Shown in pieces: positions 1 through 5,217 of a stretch of DNA of 5,927 nt. A model generated the notes under the pieces. The model worked only from the letters and a program-made list of their open reading frames with translations. It was not told the DNA's origin and did no database searches. The DNA is from Chloroflexota bacterium (GTDB taxonomy: Bacteria > Chloroflexota > Anaerolineae > Ardenticatenales > Ardenticatenaceae). The stretch lies in assembly GCA_003520455.1 (NCBI GenBank), contig DOUV01000306.1:2240-8166 (forward strand), written 5' to 3'. A program made the translations under genes and the position numbers. The first letter of the stretch is position 1. Each line of letters starts with the position of its first letter.

Positions 1-43
1 TCCGGGCACGCTGGGGGGCGGATTCAGGTGGAACGGGGCTACC

Positions 44-70
44 GCGCGCAAAAGCGCGCACTACGAGCCT
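44..70. repeat. Palindromic repeat, copy 1 (partial or degenerate)
   Basis: A perfect hairpin, gcgcgc (44-49), loop aaaa (50-53), gcgcgc (54-59), is followed by actacgagcct (60-70). Positions 54-70 match 4591-4607 at 16 of 17 bases, so this is a relative of the better-preserved copy at 4551-4606. The opposite outer arm is poorly kept: only a ggct at 37-40 could pair with agcc at 66-69. It may be a truncated or decayed copy. Elements of this look are, from memory, dispersed in Chloroflexota genomes between genes. Confidence 0.6.
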
Positions 71-243
71 TTCCTCCGCCCTGGAAGCGCTTTCACCACC
101 AGGATCCTGAAGCAGGTGGGCTTCCGCGCCTGAAGGAGAAAATTGTGAGCGCCACCACGCTCGGCGGCAAAGAGAACGGCGCGAGGCTGCGCGACGATTG
201 CGCTCGGCTCTGGAGCGCCACCCTCGCGTGGACGCTGATGCCC

Positions 244-288
244 GCCCAAACCGGTCGATAATCGCTTGAACAACCTCTCGGTCTGGGC
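244..288 (-). terminator. Possible weak terminator after the debranching-type gene
   Basis: gcccaaaccg (244-253) pairs with cggtctgggc (279-288) with one mismatch across ten positions and a 25-base loop. It sits directly against the TAA stop of the minus-strand gene. There is no T-tract on the downstream side, so intrinsic termination is doubtful. It could equally be a chance inverted repeat. Confidence 0.2.
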
Positions 289-2481
289 TTATTCGATCAC
301 GATGCGTGGGTCGCCAGTTTTTTGAAGGAGATCCACCGTCGTGTAGTCGTCGGAGCGCTCCCAGCGGAGGTCAAGCAGTGCGTCCGCCAGGCGCAAGCCG
401 TGGACCTCAACCCAGGAGAGCCATGCCGGAAGATGGGGGCGCACGACGCGCAGCGTGTGAGTGAATGCGTCCGGCTCGAGACCCAGGAGCGTCCACAACA
501 GGCCCGGGAGGGCACCCGCGGCCCAGGCCTGCGGGCTACAGGCCAGCGGGTATTCCACCGGCGCCTGAAACGCGTGGCGGTCATACCCGGCGAAGACCTC
601 AGGAAGGCGGCTCTCCGGGAAGTGAACCGCCGCCTCGCACAGCCCCGTGAAGATGCTGGCGGCATCCTCGGCAAAGTTGTAGCGCTTCAGGCCGATCCCG
701 ATGAGCGCGTTGTCGTGTGGCCAGATCGAGCCAACCTGGTAGTCGATCGGATTGTAGGCGTGTTCGGCGGCCGAGAGGGTACGAACTCCCCAGCCACTCC
801 ACATCTCCGGTGTCATGAGCGCCGAGCGAACCGGTGCGGCGTGCTCGGGGGGCGCGATCCCGCACCAGAGCGCCTGACCTGGGTTGGAGGCAACTACGCC
901 GACCTGGCGCTTCTCCTCCTGCTCTAGCGCGAGGGCGTACATCTGGCGATCGGGCATCCAGAAAGCTGGATCGAAGCGGCGCTGCAGGTCGCCCGCTTCC
1001 TGTTCCAGTGTCGCCGCGCGCTGCTCGTCACCGCGGTGGCGATACGCCGCGGCCAGCAACTGCTTCGCCCGGTAGACGTAGCCCTGGACCTCGACCAGGG
1101 CGATGGGCGGCTCGGCCAGGGTGCCATCGCGGCGAACGATGCTGTTGCCGGAGTCTTTCCACCCCTGGTTGCGGAGACCCTTGCCCGCCTTGCGGCGGTA
1201 CTCGATGAAGCCGTCGCCGTCGCTGTCGCCGTAACGGGCGATCCACTGGAGCGCGGCATCGACGTTGGGCTGCAAGTGTTCCAGCAGCGCGAAGTCGGCG
1301 GTCCAGCGCAGGTATTCACCCAACAGCAGGAGCCAGAGCGGGGTTGCGTCGATCGTGCCGTAGTAGGGCGTGAACGGAACCTCGTGCAGGTTGGCCTGCT
1401 CGCCGATCCGCAGCTCGTGGAGGATCTTGCCCGGTTCCTCGTCGCGCTCGGGCCGTTCCTCTGTGCCCTGGTATGTCGCGAGCACGTGCAGCGTGGTGGC
1501 GGCGATGCGCGGCTCGTACGGCAGCATCTGCAACGCCGTGATGCAACTGTCGCGGCCAAACAGGGCGACGAACCAGGGGATGCCGGCGGCGAAGAAGAGA
1601 TCACCCCGTTGCAGCGTCGTCAGCATCCGGAGATCGTCGAAGGAGCGATCAAGCAGTCGTGCCAGCTGGCGATCACCGGCCTTCACGGTCGTCGTGCCAA
1701 TCTTCTCCTTGCCGTGCTCGGTGCGTTCGTGCCAGGGAGCGTGGGCATGGACCGGGTGCTGCTCGGCCCGGCGCCGCGGCTCCGCCGGTGGCTGCTGGTC
1801 GGTGACGTGGATGGTACCCTGCAACATTGCGGCGGTCTGTGGCGCGAGCTCGAGGTGGTAGGTCGCCGTCGCGTCGTCGCACGAGTCGGGCAGTGGGTCA
1901 AACCGGATCGTGGTGGTGCGGATGTGCTTGTCGGCGCCGTCGTAGCGCAGGGTGAGCGTTCCCGCGGCGAAGCCTGGTGGCTGGAGCGTGCCACGCTGCT
2001 CCGGCGGGTTGCCGCGGATCGTAAAGATGTCGTCGAACTCAGATCCGAAGCCGAGGGTGATCTTCGTCGCGATCGGGTTGGCCGTTCCGTTGCGGACTTC
2101 GATCCGGAGGTACAGGCAATCGCTGATCGTTATCTCGCGGGTGATCGCCAGCGACTGCTTGTACACCATGGGCCCGCCCTCACGTGGGAGATCGGGATTG
2201 CTGAGCACGGAGCGGATCCGGTTCGTCTCCTCCGCCGCAGCGTACAGCAGCACGGGTCGAATGTCGTCGACGCACAAAGAGGCCTGGGACAAAAAGCGGC
2301 AGTCGTGGAAGTAGAGCCCATAGACGTGCTCGCCCGCCGATACGTTGCCGTCCGTCTCGGTCAGCAGGAACAAGTTGCCCTGCTTGATCGCCAGCGCCGA
2401 GGTGATATCGGGCGTCTTGGGGTTATGTGCCGGCACGAATGGCGGTGAAAGTGTGTTCCTGTCTCCCTGTCTCTCTGCCAC
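289..2481 (-). CDS. Amylo-alpha-1,6-glucosidase / glycogen-debranching-type glycosidase
   Basis: Predicted cytoplasmic glycosidase, 730 residues, normal for bacterial proteins annotated as glycogen debranching enzyme. Residues about 30-215 look like the N-terminal beta-sandwich domain (GDE_N_bis type), with the signature VYGLYFHDCRFLSQ at 53-66. Residues about 270-725 look like the alpha/alpha six-hairpin catalytic domain: GRDS (309-312), YYGTIDATPLWL (373-384), DGDGFIEY (421-428), GWKDSGNSI (440-448), GSIWPHDNAL (584-593) and LPEVFAGYDR (626-635). By analogy with GH63/GH15-like enzymes, D443 in WKDSG and E628 in LPEVF are the likely acid and base; this is inference. Residues about 230-265 form a charged, Pro/His/Arg-rich linker. 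No signal peptide is visible. A longer TTG-started frame from 2493 is open, but GGAGG at 2487-2491, five bases before GTG, favours the GTG start. The gene lies 47 bases after the dehydrogenase stop and is probably co-transcribed with it. The exact substrate (glycogen limit dextrin or another alpha-glucoside) cannot be read from sequence. Confidence 0.88.
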   Translation of the reverse strand: MAERQGDRNTLSPPFVPAHNPKTPDITSALAIKQGNLFLLTETDGNVSAGEHVYGLYFHDCRFLSQASLCVDDIRPVLLYAAAEETNRIRSVLSNPDLPREGGPMVYKQSLAITREITISDCLYLRIEVRNGTANPIATKITLGFGSEFDDIFTIRGNPPEQRGTLQPPGFAAGTLTLRYDGADKHIRTTTIRFDPLPDSCDDATATYHLELAPQTAAMLQGTIHVTDQQPPAEPRRRAEQHPVHAHAPWHERTEHGKEKIGTTTVKAGDRQLARLLDRSFDDLRMLTTLQRGDLFFAAGIPWFVALFGRDSCITALQMLPYEPRIAATTLHVLATYQGTEERPERDEEPGKILHELRIGEQANLHEVPFTPYYGTIDATPLWLLLLGEYLRWTADFALLEHLQPNVDAALQWIARYGDSDGDGFIEYRRKAGKGLRNQGWKDSGNSIVRRDGTLAEPPIALVEVQGYVYRAKQLLAAAYRHRGDEQRAATLEQEAGDLQRRFDPAFWMPDRQMYALALEQEEKRQVGVVASNPGQALWCGIAPPEHAAPVRSALMTPEMWSGWGVRTLSAAEHAYNPIDYQVGSIWPHDNALIGIGLKRYNFAEDAASIFTGLCEAAVHFPESRLPEVFAGYDRHAFQAPVEYPLACSPQAWAAGALPGLLWTLLGLEPDAFTHTLRVVRPHLPAWLSWVEVHGLRLADALLDLRWERSDDYTTVDLLQKTGDPRIVIE

Positions 2482-2486
2482 GGCAA

Positions 2487-2491
2487 CCTCC
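2487..2491 (-). promoter_or_regulatory. Ribosome binding site that decides the GTG start
   Basis: On the minus strand GGAGG is followed by TTGCC and then GTG at 2481. The five-base spacing is near optimal. The alternative TTG at 2493 overlaps this site and has no comparable motif upstream, so I place translation initiation at GTG 2481. Confidence 0.7.
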
Positions 2492-2528
2492 AAACCCGCG
2501 CGGCGGCGAGCGGTCTCTCGGTTCCTTT

Positions 2529-3662
2529 CTAGTGAGTACGACCCGTGCTGCTCGATGAAGGCGCCCAGTCGACCACGACCTTGATCTCGTCGGCCTCCTG
2601 AGGCGCGAGGGCCTTGGGGAACTCGGTCGCAGGATAGTGACCGGTCATCAGACGGGCGACGTGGCCCGGCCAGCGCTTGTCGGCGATCGCCAGGTCCTGC
2701 ACTGCCATCTGGAAGTGGTCGCGCGCTGCGTTGACGCTGCCCACCATCGCCTGATTGCCGAGGACCAGGTGCCGGGCCAGGGCGGGGCCGTGAATATCGA
2801 TCAGCCGGTCGCCTGCGGGGATGCCGGTGAGCACGTAAACGGCGTCGAAGGCCAGGGCGTCGAGCAGGTTGAACGCCAGCCTGGCCACGCCGGCCGCTTC
2901 CACGATCAGGTCCATCGGCCCCAGCGTCTCATCTACCCGGTCTGCCGGCACCTGGCGGCCATCGACGTACTGCCCGCCGATCTGCTCCAGCCAGCGCGGC
3001 CGCGAACTGTCGGCGTCCACGATGTCGAGGCCGTACACCTCAGCCTCACGGACGCGCAGCGCCAGGGCGGCCAGCAGCCCAACGGGACCGAGCCCGGCCA
3101 CAAGACAGCGACGGCCTGCAAGCCAGAGCGGTGTTGCCTGGGCATCAGGCAGGCGGGCGAACTGGATCCCGACTGCTTCGCCGATCGCCTTCTCGGCTAT
3201 CGAGAGCGGCTCGGTCAGCACGCCGACCGGCTCCAGTTCCGATGGAACCTGCACGACGTGCCGCTCACGATCCACCACGTACTCGGCCTGGAAGCCGTCG
3301 AGTCCCCAGATGCCGCGCTCGCGGTAATCGCCGGTGCGGCACATGTCCGCGCGGTTGATAGCGCAGGGAAGGCACTTGCCGCACCCGCGCCGTACCGTGA
3401 AAAGGGCGTAGTCACCGACCTTGACCCGCGTGACGGCCGGGCCGACCGCGACGACCTGGCCGAACATCTCGTGGCCGATCACGAGATCTTCCCGGCCCGC
3501 CGGAGCGAGAGCCCGCCCGCCGGCTGCTTCCTCGCGGTCGGTGCCGCAGATGCCGACCCGGATCACCCGCACCTTGACCTCGTCCGGCGCCTGAACCTGC
3601 GGCTCCGGGCGGTCGACCATCCGTACCGTGGTCGTGCCGGGAACCACCGCTATCGCTTGCAT
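2529..3662 (-). CDS. Zinc-dependent glucose 1-dehydrogenase-type medium-chain dehydrogenase
   Basis: Expected to oxidise D-glucose (or a related aldose) to the lactone with NAD(P)+, in the cytoplasm. The 377 residues show medium-chain dehydrogenase architecture. The N-terminal GroES-like domain has the catalytic zinc motif GICGTD (C39) and GHE (H64, E65). A structural-zinc lobe carries C94, C97, C100 and C108, preceded by VRR. A Rossmann domain has GLGPVG at 190-195. LTEPLSIAEKA (149-159) and GNQAMVGSVNAARDHF (302-317) are characteristic of the Sulfolobus-type glucose dehydrogenase group, unlike ordinary alcohol or threonine dehydrogenases. D213 follows the second Rossmann strand, which may favour NAD over NADP; that is inference. 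The frame is open to 3779, but the extra 39 residues look unlike the family, and ATG 3662 has a purine-rich site just before it and begins MQAIAVVPG, a normal family N-terminus. The C-terminus ends in an SSSSTGRTH tail. It is the upstream gene of the pair with the debranching-type glycosidase, fitting glucose release then oxidation. A different sugar substrate is possible. Confidence 0.87.
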   Translation of the reverse strand: MQAIAVVPGTTTVRMVDRPEPQVQAPDEVKVRVIRVGICGTDREEAAGGRALAPAGREDLVIGHEMFGQVVAVGPAVTRVKVGDYALFTVRRGCGKCLPCAINRADMCRTGDYRERGIWGLDGFQAEYVVDRERHVVQVPSELEPVGVLTEPLSIAEKAIGEAVGIQFARLPDAQATPLWLAGRRCLVAGLGPVGLLAALALRVREAEVYGLDIVDADSSRPRWLEQIGGQYVDGRQVPADRVDETLGPMDLIVEAAGVARLAFNLLDALAFDAVYVLTGIPAGDRLIDIHGPALARHLVLGNQAMVGSVNAARDHFQMAVQDLAIADKRWPGHVARLMTGHYPATEFPKALAPQEADEIKVVVDWAPSSSSTGRTH

Positions 3663-3665
3663 CGC

Positions 3666-3674
3666 CTCTTCCCC
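3666..3674 (-). promoter_or_regulatory. Ribosome binding site supporting ATG 3662
   Basis: The minus strand reads GGGGAAGAGG, then GCG, then ATG. The purine-rich run is a plausible though slightly close Shine-Dalgarno region. It supports starting the dehydrogenase at ATG 3662 over upstream in-frame codons, which lack such a site. Confidence 0.5.
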
Positions 3675-3785
3675 TCTCGATAGGTCGCGACGCACCAGGG
3701 AACCAGCGCCCACCGGCTCACCCGGCCGAGACGCCCCCCTGCGGAGCACGATCCGACGTCCTGGCGGTGAACCGAACAACGCAGT

Positions 3786-3998
3786 TCAGCATGGAAGTCC
3801 CCGGTGACGAGCGGCGTCCAGCTCTGTCTGCGCCTGGAGCAACCACCGTGCCAGCTGCGCTTGACCCCCCAGTAGCGGTTGGCGGCAAACGGCGGCTTGG
3901 CCGATGCCTTCGAGACAGTCGTGGAGCCGGCTGGTGGCCCGCCGCGCCCGGGCTTGCGCCAGTTGCGCTTCCCTTTGCGCTCCCACTGGTCGCCGATG
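3786..3998 (-). pseudogene. Possible decayed coding fragment, Gln/Ala/Leu/Arg-rich
   Basis: The minus-strand frame from a TAG just above 3998 down to 3786 reads as an alpha-helical, coiled-coil-like peptide of about 70 residues, including QREAQLAQARARRATSRL and GGQAQLARWLLQAQTELDAA. Its composition is more protein-like than the competing frames. The only usable start is a GTG at 3986 with no obvious ribosome binding site, and nothing recognisable precedes or follows it. Gln/Arg-rich helical stretches of this kind occur in the linker of some transposases, so it may be a remnant of one. That is a guess, and a chance open frame is also possible. Confidence 0.22.
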
Positions 3999-4148
3999 CT
4001 ACGATTCTCGTCAGAGTAAGCTTTGACTTCGAACAGTCAAACACCGCCCGGCTCTGTGAGGACTGTATCCAGATCGCCCCCCTTTTCGAGCGGGCCACCC
4101 CTCGTTTCGCAAGAAGATCCACCGGCTGTCGAGCGAGGCGCACAATAG

Positions 4149-4247
4149 CTAAGTCACCCACTCTTCGTCCCAACGGCCTATTCGGTACTGCTCAGCTTCA
4201 TCGGCGTTCCGCTCGATTCGCTGCCACACTATCAGAACAGAGACGCC
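4149..4247 (-). pseudogene. Acidic C-terminal-like fragment after the decayed gene
   Basis: The frame from 4247 to the TAG at 4149 encodes a short charged peptide containing VWQRIERNADEAEQYR followed by IGRWDEEWVT. The only conventional start is GTG 4229, three bases after the TGA that ends the preceding minus-strand segment. Two readings are possible: a 26-residue coupled mini-ORF, or the true C-terminus of the upstream gene thrown out of frame by an indel near 4232. The dense, protein-like composition makes the second attractive. No family is recognised. Confidence 0.27.
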
Positions 4248-4550
4248 TCAGGAATTACTGCCTCCCAGTGATGACCTGCAGCGGCCGCTTCTGCGTCGAG
4301 CAAGCGCGTTAGCGGGATTGTCTTTGCCGCATCCCGGACACGGGAATCGTATGCTTGTTCCACGTCCAACGCCAGGTCACGTATGGTAGTCAGGCCCGCA
4401 TCTAGCACTTACCGATCGAGGTAAATTCGATAGTACGTGCCAATACTCTAGGCGAACAGCCCTGATCGTTCGAAAGCAACAATCATGTGCTGGTCCCTGA
4501 TCAATCGCTCTAGAACATCGGTCAAGGAGTCGTTGCGCGGGTGAGAACAT

Positions 4551-4606
4551 GGTTCGTAGTAACCGCTTTAGCGGTCTTGGGCGCGCTTCAGCGCGCACTA
4601 CGAACC
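4551..4606. repeat. 56-bp palindromic element with two internal hairpins, copy 2
   Basis: The outer arms ggttcgtagt (4551-4560) and actacgaacc (4597-4606) are a perfect 10-bp inverted repeat. Between them lie accgct/agcggt (4562-4567 with 4570-4575) and gcgcgct/agcgcgc (4581-4587 with 4590-4596), separated by cttgg. As single-stranded DNA or RNA the whole could fold into a three-way, cloverleaf-like form. Its right half matches 44-70. The clean edges, the two copies in non-coding DNA, and the position inside a decayed gene suggest a small mobile or amplified palindrome of the REP/BIME kind. It encodes nothing itself. Confidence 0.75.
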
Positions 4607-4608
4607 TG

Positions 4609-4631
4609 AAAGCACCTTCACAAGGTGCTTT
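4609..4631. terminator. Perfect hairpin beside the palindromic element; terminator or sequence chance
   Basis: aaagcacctt (4609-4618) and aaggtgcttt (4622-4631) form a perfect 10-bp stem with a three-base loop (cac). Each strand ends the stem with only three Ts and there is no longer T-run, so it would be at most a weak bidirectional terminator. It begins two bases after the palindromic element. In the minus-strand decayed frame the same bases read as AKHLVKVL, so the palindrome could also be partly coding coincidence. Confidence 0.3.
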
Positions 4632-4770
4632 GCAATCGTCTCGGTGACTCCTCGACCGACGCTCTAGGCAAGCAGTTTTCTGGCCCGCTTGGACAAACTC
4701 CAGTCCACTCTTCTAGTGCAGTCCATGGAGGTTCTTCGTAATCAATAAACGTTATCATAGATAAAGTAGT

Positions 4771-5101
4771 GAGATTTCGGCAACGAGCGCTGAAAGGCGG
4801 ATAGATGGTCAAGTACGACGAGTCGGTGACAAAGCCGAGCCGGTTTGTGGCAATGATGGGTTTGACGGTGGAGGAGTTCCAGGCGTTGGTGGCGCCTTTC
4901 GAGCGCGCGTGGCTGAGCCAGCCGGACGCGTGGAAGCTGGATGGAACGCGCTGGACCGGGCGAGACGATAGCAGGTACCGAACCGCGGCGTTGCCTCGTG
5001 CGAAAGACAAGCTACGATTCATTCTGATATACCTGGAGCAGGTGCCGACCAAAGAAGGGCAGGGGCAGCTGTTCGACATGAGCCGGTCGAACATCACTAC
5101 A
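4771..5101 (+). mobile_element. IS5-type insertion sequence, left part only
   Basis: The element is recognised by its truncated transposase (4805-5104). The proposed left edge is gagatttcgg at 4771, just upstream of the gene, where a terminal inverted repeat would be expected. The right end is missing, so the repeat cannot be confirmed by its partner. The right limit is set where transposase homology appears to stop. The rest may lie beyond the IS4-type element outside the window. Confidence 0.5.
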
Positions 5102-5104
5102 TAG
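4805..5104 (+). pseudogene. IS5-type (DDE_Tnp_4 class) transposase, truncated to its N-terminal domain
   Basis: The 99 residues correspond to the DNA-binding N-terminus of IS5-group transposases, whose full length is usually about 250-300. Residues 20-36 (LTVEEFQALVAPFERAW) are the typical opening helices. KDKLRFILIYLEQVP (67-81) followed by GQGQLFDMSRSN (85-96) is the helix-turn-helix typical of this class. Family members normally continue after MSxSN into a segment beginning near a Trp-Ile/Val, but here the frame ends in ITT and a TAG. The entire DDE catalytic domain is therefore absent and no active transposase can be made. ATG 4805 has a weak purine-rich site (aaaggcgg) upstream. The break coincides with the start of an IS4-type element, which probably interrupts it. 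Confidence 0.72.
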
Positions 5105-5148
5105 ATTTATCTGATGCCCCAATACCCTACGGAATGTCCAGGGTCGAA

Positions 5149-5176
5149 TTGACACAAACATGGCGCTGAGGAAAAT
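5149..5176 (+). promoter_or_regulatory. Candidate promoter of the IS4-type transposase
   Basis: A perfect TTGACA (5149-5154) is followed by a 16-base spacer and GAAAAT (5171-5176), which matches the -10 consensus at four of six positions. It lies 41 bases before the ATG at 5218, a sensible leader length. The -35 box is strong; the spacing and -10 box are only fair. Confidence 0.42.
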
Positions 5177-5217
5177 AGGACCGGTGAAAAGGCAAGCGAA
5201 GCGGGAGAGCAACGCGA

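Larger units (their letters stand above)
1..288. other. Non-coding region downstream of the debranching-type gene
   Basis: Short open frames exist on both strands here, but none has a convincing ribosome binding site, family motif or natural-looking residue pattern. The stretch lies just past the stop codon of the minus-strand glycosidase gene. Two structures stand out: a palindromic repeat copy at 44-70 and an imperfect inverted repeat at 244-288. Otherwise I see nothing identifiable. Confidence 0.5.
3663..4148. other. Gene-poor upstream region of the dehydrogenase
   Basis: Several overlapping open frames cross this stretch on both strands, as expected for GC-rich DNA. None has a start with a good ribosome binding site or a recognisable motif. 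The minus-strand promoter of the dehydrogenase-glycosidase pair should lie here, but I cannot point to convincing -35/-10 boxes. The only coding-like signal is the minus-strand fragment at 3786-3998. Confidence 0.4.
4232..4758 (-). pseudogene. Unrecognised decayed gene, interrupted by a palindromic element
   Basis: Pieces on the minus strand look like one disrupted gene. The first starts at ATG 4758 and reads MITFIDYEEPPWTALEEW and onward to RASVEE. A shift of one base near 4645-4650 gives VTETIAKHLVKVLS, ending at 4607. The palindromic element at 4551-4606 follows. The same frame then resumes with CSHPRNDSLTDVLERLIRDQ and HMIVAFERSGLFA, a TAG at 4448-4450, SIGTYYRIYLDR, a TAA at 4409-4411, and finally 58 residues from GTG 4408 (TTIRDLALDVEQAY, then IPLTRLLDAEAAAAG, ending EASLF) to TGA 4232. 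Both internal stops are one C-to-T change from Gln codons (CAG, CAA). Without the element this is about 155 residues, mixed helical and with no membrane segment. I recognise no family. The final 58-residue segment could be a small intact gene of its own, but it lacks an evident ribosome binding site. The ATG lies about 12 bases from the IS5-type element, which may have removed its promoter or true N-terminus. Confidence 0.42.

Noticed and set aside
1036..2448. 470-codon plus-strand open frame opposite the glycosidase gene
   Set aside because: It is a mirror of a strongly supported minus-strand gene. Its translation has no domain structure and follows from the codon bias of the real gene.
2637..3683. 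348-codon plus-strand open frame opposite the dehydrogenase gene
   Set aside because: Antisense shadow of a gene with complete zinc-binding and Rossmann motifs.
3718..4173. 151-codon minus-strand open frame
   Set aside because: Composition is Ser/Arg/Ala-rich and frame-shadow-like, it overlaps the dehydrogenase leader, and it has no recognisable domain.
3767..4312. 181-codon plus-strand open frame in the gene-poor region
   Set aside because: No family motif, an uneven Arg/Pro/Ala-rich composition typical of antisense GC-rich frames, no ribosome binding site at its ATG, and it is antisense to the more coding-like fragments.
4377..4598. 73-codon minus-strand open frame crossing the palindromic element
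   Set aside because: Its N-terminus is translated from the repeat itself, and the alternative frame over the same bases is more protein-like.
4551..4631. A CRISPR repeat or tRNA-like cloverleaf
   Set aside because: There is no spaced array of direct repeats, and the arms lack any tRNA consensus (no TTCGA loop, no acceptor end). The structure is better described as a palindromic element.
3663..4770. A toxin-antitoxin pair or defence module in the gene-poor region
   Set aside because: Small adjacent minus-strand fragments suggested it, but none matches a known toxin or antitoxin motif that I can point to, and stops and frame changes interrupt them.
4618..5097. 159-codon minus-strand open frame as a single gene
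   Set aside because: Its first two thirds are antisense to the IS5-type transposase. Only the part after the internal ATG at 4758 looks like coding sequence, and I placed that in the decayed gene.
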